DNA of 64,000 nucleotides from an uncultured Pelagibacteraceae bacterium (GCA_902578255.1 CACHCH010000004.1:32566-96565); one strand, 5' to 3'. Shown: positions 30,241 to 44,639, counted from the first letter of the stretch. Notes: generated by a model not told the origin, from the letters alone. Translations and numbers: made by a program.

Positions 30241-31641
30241 ATGTCAGAAAAATTTCAAGCAGTAGTAATTGGTGGTGGACCTGGTGGATATGTTTGTGCG
30301 ATTAGACTTTCTCAATTAGGATTGAAAACAGCATGTATAGAATCTAGAGGTTCTTTAGGAGGCACCTGCTTAAATATTGGCTGTATACCATCAAAGAGTT
30401 TGTTAAATTTATCTGAGGAATTTCATAAAGTTAAGGGATTGGCTAACAAAGGAATAGAAGTAGGAGATGTTAAGCTAAACCTTAATAAAATGATGAAAAG
30501 TAAAGATAAAGCTGTAACTGTTCTAACAAAAGGGGTTGAATTTTTATTTAAGAAAAACAAAGTAACTTATTTCAAAGGTTATGGTAGTTTCAAAACTCAA
30601 AACGAAATTTCAATTAAAGATAATGAAAATAAAGAGACTATTATACAGTCTGAAAAAACTATAATAGCAACAGGATCTGTAGCTACTTCATTACCAGGAA
30701 TTGAAATTGATGAGCAAAAAATAGTTTCTTCGACTGGTGCATTAAAGCTTGAAAAAGTTCCAAATAAAATGGTTGTTGTGGGCGGCGGTTATATTGGATT
30801 AGAAATGGGATCGGTTTGGTCAAGACTGGGTTCTGAAGTACAGGTGGTAGAGTTTTTAGATCACATCACACCAGGTATGGATAAAGAAATATCCTCAGAA
30901 TTTATGAAAATTCTAAAGAAACAAGGCATTAAGTTTAATATGCAAAATAAAGTTGAAAAAATTAAAAAAAATAAATCTGGAGTAACAGTATCCACTGTAG
31001 ATAAAGAAGGAAATAAAAATGATTTAGATTGTGATGTAGTTTTAATTTCTGTTGGTAGGAAGGCAAATACTGAGGGCTTAAATTTAGAAACTGTTGGAGT
31101 TGAACTGGACGATAGAAAAAGAATTAAAACTGATAAATCATTTAAAACAAATTTAGAGAATATATATGCAATTGGTGATGTAATATCAGGACCCATGCTT
31201 GCTCATAAAGCTGAAGATGAAGGTATTGCTGTTGCTGAAAACATTGCAGGACAATCAGGGCATGTCAATTATGATACTATTCCAGGTGTTGTATATACCA
31301 CACCAGAAGTTGCAGCGATTGGTAAAACAGAGGAACAATTAAAAGATTCTAAAATAAAATATAAAGTTGGAAAATTTTCATTTATGGCTAATTCAAGAGC
31401 TAAAGCTATTGATGATGCAGAAGGATTTGTGAAAATTTTAGCTGATGAAAAAACAGATAAAGTGTTGGGTGCTCATATAATAGGCCCTCATGCTGGTGAG
31501 TTGATTGCTGAAATTGGCGTTGCCATGGAATTTGGAGCTAGTTCAGAGGATATAGCACGTACATGTCATGCTCACCCAACTTTTTCAGAGGCAGTAAAAG
31601 AGGCAGCTTTATCAGTAGATAAAAGAGCAATACACTCTTAA
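30241..31641 (+). CDS. lpd: Dihydrolipoyl dehydrogenase (E3)
   Basis: Lpd reoxidises dihydrolipoamide for 2-oxoacid dehydrogenases. The 466 residues show the FAD loop VIGGGPGGYVCAIRLSQLG, the redox disulphide GGTCLNIGCIPSKSLL (Cys about 42 and 47), the NAD loop VVGGGYIGLEMGSV, YAIGDVISGPMLAHKAEDEG, and the dimer-contributed catalytic His-Glu in CHAHPTFSEAVKEA. ATG abuts the sucB stop. Confidence 0.98.
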   Translation: MSEKFQAVVIGGGPGGYVCAIRLSQLGLKTACIESRGSLGGTCLNIGCIPSKSLLNLSEEFHKVKGLANKGIEVGDVKLNLNKMMKSKDKAVTVLTKGVEFLFKKNKVTYFKGYGSFKTQNEISIKDNENKETIIQSEKTIIATGSVATSLPGIEIDEQKIVSSTGALKLEKVPNKMVVVGGGYIGLEMGSVWSRLGSEVQVVEFLDHITPGMDKEISSEFMKILKKQGIKFNMQNKVEKIKKNKSGVTVSTVDKEGNKNDLDCDVVLISVGRKANTEGLNLETVGVELDDRKRIKTDKSFKTNLENIYAIGDVISGPMLAHKAEDEGIAVAENIAGQSGHVNYDTIPGVVYTTPEVAAIGKTEEQLKDSKIKYKVGKFSFMANSRAKAIDDAEGFVKILADEKTDKVLGAHIIGPHAGELIAEIGVAMEFGASSEDIARTCHAHPTFSEAVKEAALSVDKRAIHS

Positions 31642-31662
31642 TTTTTTTTCATATTATAAAAT

Positions 31663-33618
31663 ATGAAATATCCGATTCTATTACCAAATATATTTAATTA
31701 TCCATTCACATATGAAAGTAATTTAGATTTAAAAATTGGTGAATATGTATCAGTACCTTTTGGTAAAAATAAACTTACTGGAGTGGTATGGGATAAATTA
31801 GAAGAAAATGAACAAAAAAAATTTAAATTAAAAAAAGTTTTTAAGAAATTAAAAGTTAAACCTCTAAAAAAAACAACTATAAACTTTTTAAATTGGTTTT
31901 CAGAATACAATATTATTCCAAAGGGCATGGCTTTAAAATTGATGCTATTGAGCAACAATGCAATTGAAGATAATATAAAAAATAATTTTCAAGTTTTTGA
32001 AAGCAATATAAAAAATAATTCAATAAAACTCTCTGAGGACCAAAAGAAATCTCTAAAGGAAATGGTCATTTTAAACAATAAATTTAGAGTACACGTATTA
32101 CAAGGAACAACTGGCTCTGGAAAAACTTTTGTTTATTTTGAGGCATTAAAATCAATAATAAAGAAAGGCTTTCAAGGCTTAATATTATTACCAGAGATAG
32201 GACTAACGGGCCAATTTGAGCAAAAATTTGTTGAATATTTTGGTTTTAATCCAGCTGTTTGGCATTCGGGAATATCAAAAAAGAAAAAAGAAATAATATG
32301 GAATGGAATTTCTAATGGAAAAATTCAAGTTATAATTGGAGCAAGATCGTCTTTATTTTTACCGTTTAAAAAACTTGGAATAATTATTGTTGATGAAGAA
32401 CACGATCAATCATTTAAGCAAGATGAGGGGATAACTTACAACGCTAGAGACATGGCAATAGCTAGAGCATCATTTGAAAATATTCCAATAAATCTTATAA
32501 CTGCAGTTCCATCTGTTGAAACATATGAAAATATAAAAAAAGGAAAATATGGTTTATCTAGATTAAACCAGAGATATCAAAATGCTTCTCTCCCTAATTA
32601 TGAAATTATAAATTTAAATAATTCTAAGTTGGAAAAACAATCGTGGTTATCAAGTGAAATTATTAAAAAAGTAAATTCTCATTTAGAAAAAAAGGATCAA
32701 GTTTTATTTTTTTTAAACAGACGTGGGTTTTCACCACATGTATTATGCAATAAATGTTACACAAGTTTTTCATGTCCAAACTGTAGTATCAATTTAGTTT
32801 ATCATAAAAATAAAGGTAATTTGCTTTGTCATTACTGTGGATTTAAATCTCATTTGAAAAGAGACTGTCCAAAAGAAGGAAATTGTGAATTTATTTTTAG
32901 TGGTCCTGGTGTTGAAAGAATATCAGATGAAGTAAAAAGAAAATTTCCAGATAAGAAAATTGAAATCTTTTCAAGCGATACAATGAATAAAAAAGACTCA
33001 ATGGATAAGTTAGATAAAATTATTAAAAATGAAACTAATATTTTAGTTGGAACTCAATTAATTTCAAAAGGATTTCATTTTCCAAGTTTAAATTGTATTG
33101 TAGTTGTCGACATCGATCTTTCATCTCAAGGACACGATTTGAGAGGAGCTGAAAAGAATTTACAACTTTATCACCAACTTTCAGGAAGAGCGGGAAGAAC
33201 TGGGAAACCAGCTACGGTTTATTTTCAAACTTATAAGCATGATACAAAAGTGATTGATGATATTACTAATAAAAATCCTGATATTTTTTTAGAAAGAGAG
33301 TTAGAGATTAGAAAAAAAAATAAACTTCCACCTTTTCAAAGATTTATCTCACTAATTCTTACAGGTGAAAATGAGCATAAATTAGAAACAGAGGCTTTAG
33401 GATTTAAAAATTTTATAGAAACTAAAATTGAAGGAAAAGTATTGGGCCCAGTAAATGCACCCATATTTAGATTGAAGAGAAAATTTAGAGTTAGATTGTT
33501 AATAAGAGGAATTAAATCAATGAAAGTACAAAACTCAATCGCAAAAATTATACCAAATTATAAGTTTGCGTCTGGAATAAAACTTTCAGTTGATGTTGAC
33601 CCTATAAACTTCAATTAA
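31663..33618 (+). CDS. priA: Primosomal replication restart helicase PriA
   Basis: PriA reloads the replisome at stalled forks. The 651-residue protein has the N-terminal DNA-binding region (start MKYPILLPNIFNYPFTYES), Walker A GTTGSGKTF (about residue 146), DEEH box, and the zinc-binding cysteines CNKCYTSFSCPNCS and CHYCGFKSHLKRDCP, then helicase motifs GTQLISKGFHFPSL and QLSGRAGRTG. It is shorter than E. coli PriA (732). priA directly before atpH is common in alphaproteobacteria. Confidence 0.95.
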   Translation: MKYPILLPNIFNYPFTYESNLDLKIGEYVSVPFGKNKLTGVVWDKLEENEQKKFKLKKVFKKLKVKPLKKTTINFLNWFSEYNIIPKGMALKLMLLSNNAIEDNIKNNFQVFESNIKNNSIKLSEDQKKSLKEMVILNNKFRVHVLQGTTGSGKTFVYFEALKSIIKKGFQGLILLPEIGLTGQFEQKFVEYFGFNPAVWHSGISKKKKEIIWNGISNGKIQVIIGARSSLFLPFKKLGIIIVDEEHDQSFKQDEGITYNARDMAIARASFENIPINLITAVPSVETYENIKKGKYGLSRLNQRYQNASLPNYEIINLNNSKLEKQSWLSSEIIKKVNSHLEKKDQVLFFLNRRGFSPHVLCNKCYTSFSCPNCSINLVYHKNKGNLLCHYCGFKSHLKRDCPKEGNCEFIFSGPGVERISDEVKRKFPDKKIEIFSSDTMNKKDSMDKLDKIIKNETNILVGTQLISKGFHFPSLNCIVVVDIDLSSQGHDLRGAEKNLQLYHQLSGRAGRTGKPATVYFQTYKHDTKVIDDITNKNPDIFLERELEIRKKNKLPPFQRFISLILTGENEHKLETEALGFKNFIETKIEGKVLGPVNAPIFRLKRKFRVRLLIRGIKSMKVQNSIAKIIPNYKFASGIKLSVDVDPINFN

Positions 33619-33637
33619 TGAGTAAAAAAAAGCCTTT

Positions 33638-33666
33638 TTAACAAATCGGTTACTTGAAGACATAAA
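33638..33666 (+). promoter_or_regulatory. Candidate sigma-70-like promoter for the atp operon
   Basis: TTAACA, a 17-base spacer and CATAAA lie in the 108-base gap between priA and atpH. Five of six and four of six bases match consensus. A start site would fall near 33673, giving a leader of about 50 bases. An alternative TTGAAG overlapping this one has a poorer -10. Confidence 0.35.
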
Positions 33667-33708
33667 GGTCATATGCTAATTAGAGCCTGATTTTAATTTA
33701 ATCTTCAA
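33654..33708 (+). repeat. 7-base inverted repeat in the atp leader
   Basis: TTGAAGA (33654-33660) and TCTTCAA (33702-33708) are complementary across 41 bases of AT-rich DNA just upstream of atpH. The pairing could close a leader stem, but a 7-base match in such DNA is weak evidence. Confidence 0.3.
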
Positions 33709-33726
33709 CATTATAGAGGAACAAAG

Positions 33727-34284
33727 TTGAGCAAAGACACGGGATTTTCAATAACTTCAGCCGAAAGATATTCGCTTGCACTTTATGAGCTATCCAACGA
33801 AAGCAATCTTTTGACTCAAATTGAGGAACAGTGTTTATCTGTCTTAGAATTGATAAACACAAGTGATGACTTTAAAAATTTAATTAAAGATCCAACAACA
33901 AAACAGGATGATTTATTAAAGATTACAAATTCAATTTCAGAAAATTATAAATTTGAAACTTTATTTAAAAATTTTCTAAATTTTTTAATTCAAAAAAGAA
34001 GGTTCTTTTTTTTAGAGAGAATTCTTAAAAATTTTGTTGAGATATGTTCAAAAAAAAGAGGTGAACTTAAAGCAGAATTAAAATCAGCAAAAGAATTATC
34101 TAATGATGAAATAAATAATATTACAGAGGAGCTCACTAAAAATTTTAGCTCAAAAATAAAATTAAACTACAAATATGATAAAAGTTTAATAGGAGGTTTA
34201 GTACTTCAAGTAGAAAGTACTATGGTTGACACCTCAATTAAAAATAAATTACAACAAATTGAAAACAGAATGATAGAGGCATAA
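33727..34284 (+). CDS. atpH: ATP synthase F1 delta subunit
   Basis: The delta subunit joins the F1 head to the peripheral stalk. The 185 residues show the usual pattern: SAERYSLALYELSNES at the N-terminus and the C-terminal IGGLVLQVESTMVDTSIKNKLQQIENRM. The start is TTG; a Shine-Dalgarno, AGAGGAAC, sits six to seven bases upstream and supports it. It begins atpHAGDC; F0 genes are not here, which is normal for alphaproteobacteria. Confidence 0.94.
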   Translation: MSKDTGFSITSAERYSLALYELSNESNLLTQIEEQCLSVLELINTSDDFKNLIKDPTTKQDDLLKITNSISENYKFETLFKNFLNFLIQKRRFFFLERILKNFVEICSKKRGELKAELKSAKELSNDEINNITEELTKNFSSKIKLNYKYDKSLIGGLVLQVESTMVDTSIKNKLQQIENRMIEA

Positions 34285-35820
34285 ATGGAAATCAATCCTT
34301 CAGAAGTTACAAAAATATTAAAAGAACAAATTAAAAATTTTGGTGAAAAGATAGAGGTTACTGAAGTTGGCCAGGTATTATCCGTTGGAGATGGTATTGC
34401 TAGAATTTATGGCTTAGATAATGTTCAGGCCGGTGAGATGGTTGAGTTTGCTGATGGTTCAAAAGGTATGGCTCTTAACTTGGAAAGTGAAAATGTTGGT
34501 GTTGTAATTTTTGGTGACGACAGAAATATCAAAGAAGGTGATATTGTAAAAAGAACAGGAAATATTGTTGATACACCAGTAGGAAAAGAACTTTTGGGTA
34601 GAGTGGTTGATGGTCTTGGAAATCCAATTGATGGAAAAGGAGCGCTTGATAAAAGTGTTAAAAAAACAAGGGTAGAAGTTAAAGCCCCTGGTATTATCCC
34701 GAGACAATCAGTTAGTGAACCAATGCAAACTGGTTTAAAATCAATTGATAGTTTAGTGCCAATTGGAAGAGGTCAAAGAGAATTAATTATTGGAGATAGA
34801 CAGACAGGTAAAACTGCTGTTGCTGTCGATGCAATTATAAATCAGAAAAAAATTAACGAGTCAGGTGATGAGAAACAAAAATTATACTGTATCTATGTTG
34901 CAGTAGGTCAAAAAAGATCAACAGTAAGACAAATTCAAAAAACTTTAGAAGAAGCTGGAGCAATGGAATACACAACTATTGTTGCTGCTACAGCATCAGA
35001 CTCAGCGCCATTACAATTTTTAGCTCCTTATACAGGATGCGCAATGGGTGAATATTTTAGGGATAATGGAATGCACGCGTTAATTATTTATGATGATCTA
35101 TCGAAACAAGCTGTTGCATATAGACAAATGTCTCTTCTTTTAAGAAGACCTCCAGGAAGGGAAGCTTACCCAGGAGATGTGTTTTATTTGCACAGTAGAT
35201 TATTAGAAAGAGCTGCAAAACTTAGTGATGAACATGGTGGAGGTTCATTAACTGCACTTCCAATAATTGAAACACAAGGAGGTGATGTTTCTGCATTTAT
35301 TCCAACAAATGTTATTTCAATTACAGATGGCCAAATATTTTTAGAAACAGAGCTTTTTAACCAAGGTATTAGACCAGCAATTAACGTTGGTTTGTCTGTA
35401 TCGAGGGTTGGATCTTCAGCTCAAACAAAAGCCATGAAAAAAGTATCAGGCTCCATGAAACTTGAGTTAGCTCAGTACAGAGAAATGGCAGCTTTTGCTC
35501 AATTTGGATCAGATTTAGATGCTTCTACGCAACAACTACTTAATAGAGGTTCAAAATTGACAGAACTTTTAAAACAAAAACAATATTCACCACTGACAGT
35601 CGCAGAGCAAGTAGTATCTGTTTTTTGTGGAGTTAAAGGTTATTTGGATGACATAGATTTAAAAGATATTGCAGAGTTCGAAACAAAAATAATTGAAAAA
35701 TGCAAATCTGATAAGCCTGAAATAATTGACTCTATCCAAAGTTCTGGAAAACTTGAAGAAGATAAAGAAAAACTATTGGTAGAAGTAATCACGCAACTTA
35801 AACAAAACTTTAAATCATAA
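34285..35820 (+). CDS. atpA: ATP synthase F1 alpha subunit
   Basis: Non-catalytic nucleotide-binding subunit of F1. In 511 residues: Walker [14 protein letters not shown] (about 170-182), [49 protein letters not shown], and the arginine-finger region [11 protein letters not shown]-like [20 protein letters not shown]. Length is standard. Follows atpH without a gap. Confidence 0.98.
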   Translation: MEINPSEVTKILKEQIKNFGEKIEVTEVGQVLSVGDGIARIYGLDNVQAGEMVEFADGSKGMALNLESENVGVVIFGDDRNIKEGDIVKRTGNIVDTPVGKELLGRVVDGLGNPIDGKGALDKSVKKTRVEVKAPGIIPRQSVSEPMQTGLKSIDSLVPIGRGQRELIIGDRQTGKTAVAVDAIINQKKINESGDEKQKLYCIYVAVGQKRSTVRQIQKTLEEAGAMEYTTIVAATASDSAPLQFLAPYTGCAMGEYFRDNGMHALIIYDDLSKQAVAYRQMSLLLRRPPGREAYPGDVFYLHSRLLERAAKLSDEHGGGSLTALPIIETQGGDVSAFIPTNVISITDGQIFLETELFNQGIRPAINVGLSVSRVGSSAQTKAMKKVSGSMKLELAQYREMAAFAQFGSDLDASTQQLLNRGSKLTELLKQKQYSPLTVAEQVVSVFCGVKGYLDDIDLKDIAEFETKIIEKCKSDKPEIIDSIQSSGKLEEDKEKLLVEVITQLKQNFKS

Positions 35821-35826
35821 TAAAAA

Positions 35827-38122
<2,296 letters not shown>

Positions 38123-38123
<1 letters not shown>

Positions 38124-38515
38124 TGAGTGAAGAATTTAAAATTGAAATTGTAAATCCAGAAAAATCTTTTTTAGTAAAAGATGACGTTTCCGAAGTTGTT
38201 GTGCCTGCCTATGAAGGAGAAATGGGAATATTAAAAGATCATATTTCAATTATTTCTTTTTTAAAGCCTGGAATTGTTAAAATTTTATCAAAATCAGGTA
38301 ATGAAAGTTATTATATTGAAGATGGCATTGTTGAATTTAAAAATAATAATCTTTCAATTCTAACTAGCTCCATATTTAATATTGCTGATATGGATAAATC
38401 CAAAAAACAAGATTTACTGAAACAAGCGGAGGAAGAATCTGGTAAGGAAGAAATAAATGACCAGTCTAGGTATTTAATTGATCAAAAAATCGAAGTTTTA
38501 AAAACGCTCAATTAG
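38123..38515 (+). CDS. atpC: ATP synthase F1 epsilon subunit
   Basis: Epsilon links gamma to the c-ring and can inhibit ATP hydrolysis. The N-terminal beta-sandwich is clear (FKIEIVNPEKSFLVKDDVSEVVVPAYEGEMGILKDHISIISFLKPGIV). The C-terminal helical part is present but lacks strong identity to E. coli. It has 130 residues. Its end overlaps rppH on the other strand by 4 bases, so no conventional terminator fits between them. Confidence 0.94.
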
Positions 38516-38985
38516 ATTAATTTTTCAACTTTTTCTTGTACTTCTTTGTAAACATGCAACTTAAAATCTACCACTACTTTAGTTAGTTGATCTAGCTCTA
38601 TCCATTTCCAATCTAAAAACTCTGGATGATGAGTGTTAATATTAATTTCCTTATCCTCACCCGTAAATCTCATTAAAAACCATTTTTGTTTCTGCCCTCT
38701 ATATTTACCCTTCCAAATAATACCTAGCAGACGTTCTGGAAGTTCATAAGTTATCATACCATCTAACTCTTTGATAAGTTTAACGCTTTTAATACTAGTT
38801 TCTTCTTCTAGCTCTCTATAAGCAGCCTTCAAAAAATCTTCACCAGAGTCAACTCCTCCCTGAGGCATCTGCCAAAAATTTTTTGGATTATCAATTCTCT
38901 TTGCTACGAATACTTTGTTTTCTTCATTTAAAACTACAATTCCCACGCCACTTCTTAGTGGTAAGTTGCTATATTTCTTATCCAT
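38512..38985 (-). CDS. rppH: RNA pyrophosphohydrolase (Nudix family)
   Basis: RppH removes pyrophosphate from 5' triphosphate RNA ends and starts mRNA decay. The 157 residues begin YSNLPLRSGVGIVVLNEENKVFVAKR and contain FWQMPQGGVDSGEDFLKAAYRELEEETSI, the Nudix box. The usual Gly near the box end (REUxEExGU) is Ser here; the metal-binding glutamates are intact. It ends a long minus-strand run and meets atpC tail to tail. Confidence 0.9.
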   Translation of the reverse strand: MDKKYSNLPLRSGVGIVVLNEENKVFVAKRIDNPKNFWQMPQGGVDSGEDFLKAAYRELEEETSIKSVKLIKELDGMITYELPERLLGIIWKGKYRGQKQKWFLMRFTGEDKEININTHHPEFLDWKWIELDQLTKVVVDFKLHVYKEVQEKVEKLI

Positions 38986-38986
38986 A

Positions 38987-40126
38987 TTATCCGTTGAGTA
39001 ACTTAATGGCGTAACTTAGTTGATTGTCTGTTTCACTCTTTATCTTAAAATCATCTCCGTCTTCATTGATTTCTATATCAGGTCTGACACCGACCTCAGA
39101 AATAGACTTTCCAGACGGCAGATAATATTTTGCAACAGTTAATCGTATAGCACCTTTATTTTTAAGTGGAATTATCGATTGAACAGATCCTTTTCCATAA
39201 CTGTTTTCTCCAACAATTATTGCTCTTTTATGGTCCTTAAGTGCACCAGCCACTATTTCAGAGGCAGAGGCTGAACCATAATTAATCAATACTAACAATG
39301 TTTTTCCATCTGTAATATCTCCTTTTTTAGCAAACCACTTTCTATTTTCTGATTTTTTTCTACTTTTTGTAGATACTATCTCCCCGTTATTTAAAAAAAA
39401 ATCTGAGATTGTTATAGCTTGAGATAATAGTCCTCCAGGATTATTTCTTAGATCTAAAATAAACGCATTTACACTTTCATTTTTTTTTAATTTTTTAATC
39501 TGTTTTTCAATTTGATCGCTACTATTTTCATTAAATGATGTAAGTCTTATATACCCTATATTATTTTCTAAAATTTCAGATTTGACTGATTGAATTTCTA
39601 TTATTTCTCTAACAATATTAAATGTTAGTGCTTTTTTTTCTCCTCTTCGTCTCACAGTTAGTTCTATTCCAGAACCAACCGGCCCCCTCATCAAATCTAC
39701 AGCTTCTGCCAAGGATTTACCTTGCACTTGAATATTATTTATTTTTACAATGTAGTCACCAGCTTTTAGTCCTGCCTTTGAAGCGGGTGTATCATCTATA
39801 GGTGATATTACCTTAACTACACCAGCCTCCATACTTACTTCAATACCTAAACCTCCAAATTCACCACTTGTCTCTGTTTGCATCTGTTCAAGAATTTTTG
39901 GCGACATATATGCGGAGTAAGGATCAAGAGATTGAAGGAGACCATTGATTGCCGAGTCCATACTTTCAGACTGATTTATCTCATCTACGTATTCTTTATT
40001 TATTTTTTCTAAGACTTCACCAAAAAGATCAATTTTTTTATAAATATCAGTCTCAGCAGTATTTACACTGTTATTAAAAAAAAAAATAGATAAAGAAATT
40101 ATTAAATATGTTTTAAATAATTTCAT
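38987..40126 (-). CDS. ctpA: Carboxy-terminal processing protease (S41, PDZ)
   Basis: This periplasmic serine protease trims or degrades exported proteins. From ATG 40126 (MKLFKTYLIISLSIFFFNNSVNTAET) it has a signal peptide; the track's start at 40162 adds unlikely residues. A PDZ domain follows (about 85-165, GLGIEVSMEAGVVKVISPIDDTPASKAGLKAGDYIVKINN), then the S41 core with catalytic Ser in NYGSASASEIVAGAL and Lys in YGKGSVQSI. It overlaps the rsfS stop by 4 bases (ATGA). Confidence 0.93.
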   Translation of the reverse strand: MKLFKTYLIISLSIFFFNNSVNTAETDIYKKIDLFGEVLEKINKEYVDEINQSESMDSAINGLLQSLDPYSAYMSPKILEQMQTETSGEFGGLGIEVSMEAGVVKVISPIDDTPASKAGLKAGDYIVKINNIQVQGKSLAEAVDLMRGPVGSGIELTVRRRGEKKALTFNIVREIIEIQSVKSEILENNIGYIRLTSFNENSSDQIEKQIKKLKKNESVNAFILDLRNNPGGLLSQAITISDFFLNNGEIVSTKSRKKSENRKWFAKKGDITDGKTLLVLINYGSASASEIVAGALKDHKRAIIVGENSYGKGSVQSIIPLKNKGAIRLTVAKYYLPSGKSISEVGVRPDIEINEDGDDFKIKSETDNQLSYAIKLLNG

Positions 40127-40473
40127 ATCATAACTTTTTCTTTTGGAATAAATTCTGACCAAATTTTTTCAAGTTCATAAAATTTTCTTTTTTCAGGATG
40201 AAAAATATGAACAATTAAATCTATACCATCAACTAATTTCCATTCATTACTTTGTTTACCCTCAATCTTAGAATCTGGAACTCCATTTTTTTTTAACTTT
40301 TCTAAGACTTGTTCTGATAATGACTGAATATGTCTTGAAGAGGTGCCGCTGGCAATAATCATATAATCAGCCATTGAACTCTTATCTTTTAAATCAATTG
40401 TTATTATGTCCTGTGCTTTATTGAGATCAAGAGTGTTGATTACAATCTTTTTAAGATCTGAAATTTTATCCAT
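40123..40473 (-). CDS. rsfS: Ribosomal silencing factor RsfS
   Basis: RsfS binds L14 and stops subunit joining when nutrients are low. The 116-residue length is typical. Motifs: DIITIDLKDKSSMADYMIIASGTSSRHIQSLSEQVLEKLK and EWKLVDGIDLIVHIFHPEKRKFYELEKIW. nadD-rsfS adjacency, as here, is widely conserved. Confidence 0.95.
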   Translation of the reverse strand: MDKISDLKKIVINTLDLNKAQDIITIDLKDKSSMADYMIIASGTSSRHIQSLSEQVLEKLKKNGVPDSKIEGKQSNEWKLVDGIDLIVHIFHPEKRKFYELEKIWSEFIPKEKVMI

Positions 40474-40490
40474 TAATTAATTTAAGAATA

Positions 40491-41012
40491 TCAAATTTTT
40501 CTTAATTGAGAAGATGAAATGTTGACTTTTTTAAATTCAATAAATTTAAGCACATCTTTATTAAGCTGCTTAAATGTCTTTGATTTTAATGAATTTTTTT
40601 TATAACCATGACGATCAAATACCAAAATGTTGCATTTTTGTGAAATTAATTTCGACATATGCCATTTGTGGAAGCTAATTAAATTATCTGCACCCATTAA
40701 AAAATAGATTTCAATATTTTTATTTTTTTTTAAGTGATTGATGAGATCAATGGTTTTGTTTGATTTAATTAAATTTTCATAAAATTTCACTTTTATAAAT
40801 GAATTTGAGCCAATGATACGTTTACATTCTTTAATTCTTTTTAAAACCGTTGTTTCACTTTCAGCTTTAAAGGGATTTTTTTTTGTTATAGCCCAGATTA
40901 TATTCTGAAGTTGAAATCTCTTTTTTGCTTCTTTAGATATTGCTAAGTGTCCTTTATGTGCAGGATCAAAAGAACCTCCCAGAACCCCGATTTTGATTTT
41001 TTTAGTATTCAA
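40491..41012 (-). CDS. nadD: Nicotinate-nucleotide adenylyltransferase
   Basis: NadD makes deamido-NAD+. The nucleotidyltransferase start IGVLGGSFDPAHKGHLAIS is clear, as are MGADNLISFHKWHMSKLI and the late ISSSQLRKI (usual ISST.IR). I prefer the TTG at 41012, one base after the proA stop, giving MNTKKIKIGVLGG. The track's ATG at 41048 overlaps proA by 35 bases and adds twelve residues unlike the family. Both starts lack a good Shine-Dalgarno. Confidence 0.9.
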   Translation of the reverse strand: MNTKKIKIGVLGGSFDPAHKGHLAISKEAKKRFQLQNIIWAITKKNPFKAESETTVLKRIKECKRIIGSNSFIKVKFYENLIKSNKTIDLINHLKKNKNIEIYFLMGADNLISFHKWHMSKLISQKCNILVFDRHGYKKNSLKSKTFKQLNKDVLKFIEFKKVNISSSQLRKI

Positions 41013-41013
41013 T

Positions 41014-42264
41014 TTATTTTCTTGTTTTTCCTTTACTCGTAACTTCATATTTATAAGAAACTAATTGATTTAATCCTACAGGTCCTCTTGGAGGTAATAT
41101 ATTTGTAGAAATTCCTACTTCTCCACCGAATCCAAATTCTCCACCGTCAGCAAATTGAGTTGATGTATTATGCATAGCAATTGAGCTTTTAATATTCCTT
41201 AAAAAGTTTTTGGCTGTTTTTTTATTATTTGTAATTATACAATCTGTGTGCATTGTTCCATATTTGTTTATATGATCAATACTTTCTTCAAGATTATTTA
41301 CAATTTTTACTGATACTGCAGGCGCTAAATATTCTGTAGACCAATTTTTCTCTTTAGCTGGTAATATTTTTCCCATGTAATACTTTTTTAAAAACTTATT
41401 TCCATATATTTTGCAATTTTTATTTTGTAGTTCTTTCAAAATTGGATTACAAAATTTTTTTGCAACTTTTTTATGAATCAGAATAGTTTCTGTTGCACCG
41501 CAGATACTTGTATTTCTTAATTTTGCATTAAAAACAACTTTTTTTGCCATAGTTAAAGTTGCATCTTTATCAACATATGTATGACAAAGTCCTTCAAGGT
41601 GCCCAATAATTGGTACACTAGATAAATCTTGAACTCTTTTTACTAAGTTTTTCCCTCCTCTAGGAATAATTACATCAATATATTTTTTCATACCTGACAG
41701 CATTATATCCACAACTCTTCTCTGTTTTGTATCAATGAATTGAATAAAGTTTTCGTCAACTTTATTAACTTTAAGTGCTTTTCGAAAAATCTTTGCTAAA
41801 ATTTTATTAGTATTTATTGCTTCTGAACCACCTTTCAAAATTACTGGATTTCCAGATTTAAAGCATAGACTAGCTACATCAGAGGTAACGTTTGGCCTAC
41901 TCTCGTAAATGACTCCAATTACTCCTATAGGTATTGATATTTTACTAATATTCAAACCATTAGGCCTTTTCCATTTTTCTAAAGTATTTCCAACTGGATC
42001 TTTTAATTTTGCAATTTTAATAATTGAATTTTGAATATTTTTTAACTTAGTTTCATTTATTAAAAGTCTATTAATTAAATTATTTTTAATACCTGTTTTT
42101 TTGGCGAAATTTGCATCTTTTAAGTTTTGCTTAAGTATTAATTTTTTTTCATTACCTAATAATTCTGCGTATTTATTTAATACTTTATTTTTGATTTTTG
42201 TATCAATTTTCTGTTCAAAAGCTTTTCTTGCTTTTCTTCCAACTAAATTCATATATTTGATCAT
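41014..42264 (-). CDS. proA: Gamma-glutamyl phosphate reductase
   Basis: ProA makes glutamate semialdehyde for proline. The 416 residues include GVIGVIYESRPNVTSDVASLCFKSGNPVILKGGSEA, VIIPRGGKNLVKRVQ, the catalytic Cys in AKLRNTSICGATETILIH, and FGFGGEVGISTNILPPRGPVGLNQLVSYKY. It is directly downstream of proB with no gap, so both steps of the pathway are coupled. Confidence 0.97.
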   Translation of the reverse strand: MIKYMNLVGRKARKAFEQKIDTKIKNKVLNKYAELLGNEKKLILKQNLKDANFAKKTGIKNNLINRLLINETKLKNIQNSIIKIAKLKDPVGNTLEKWKRPNGLNISKISIPIGVIGVIYESRPNVTSDVASLCFKSGNPVILKGGSEAINTNKILAKIFRKALKVNKVDENFIQFIDTKQRRVVDIMLSGMKKYIDVIIPRGGKNLVKRVQDLSSVPIIGHLEGLCHTYVDKDATLTMAKKVVFNAKLRNTSICGATETILIHKKVAKKFCNPILKELQNKNCKIYGNKFLKKYYMGKILPAKEKNWSTEYLAPAVSVKIVNNLEESIDHINKYGTMHTDCIITNNKKTAKNFLRNIKSSIAMHNTSTQFADGGEFGFGGEVGISTNILPPRGPVGLNQLVSYKYEVTSKGKTRK

Positions 42265-44368
<2,104 letters not shown>

Positions 44369-44371
44369 CTA

Positions 44372-44626
44372 TTAATTGGGCTTTACTGAAACGAAAGTTC
44401 TATCTGCTTTTGATTTTTTGAATACAACTTTACCTTTAACTATTGAAAAAATAGAATGATCTTTACCCATGCCTACATTCTCACCAGGAAAAATTTTAGT
44501 TCCTCTTTGTCTTACAATTATATTACCAGGTACGACTGTTTCACCGCCATATTTTTTAACACCCAATCTTCGTCCGGCACTATCTCGTCCGTTTCTTGAT
44601 GATCCACCTGCTTTTTTTGTTGCCAT
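44372..44626 (-). CDS. rpmA: 50S ribosomal protein L27
   Basis: L27 supports peptidyl-transfer with its N-terminus near the A and P sites. The 84-residue protein begins [28 protein letters not shown] and contains [31 protein letters not shown], both diagnostic. Lies between rplU and obgE. Confidence 0.98.
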   Translation of the reverse strand: MATKKAGGSSRNGRDSAGRRLGVKKYGGETVVPGNIIVRQRGTKIFPGENVGMGKDHSIFSIVKGKVVFKKSKADRTFVSVKPN

Positions 44627-44639
44627 AATTTACCTTGTT

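Noticed and set aside
33619-33650. Intrinsic terminator after priA (A-run, GCC, T-run)
   Set aside because: The A-run/T-run arms would form only a weak AT stem with almost no GC pairs; it does not look like a functional terminator.
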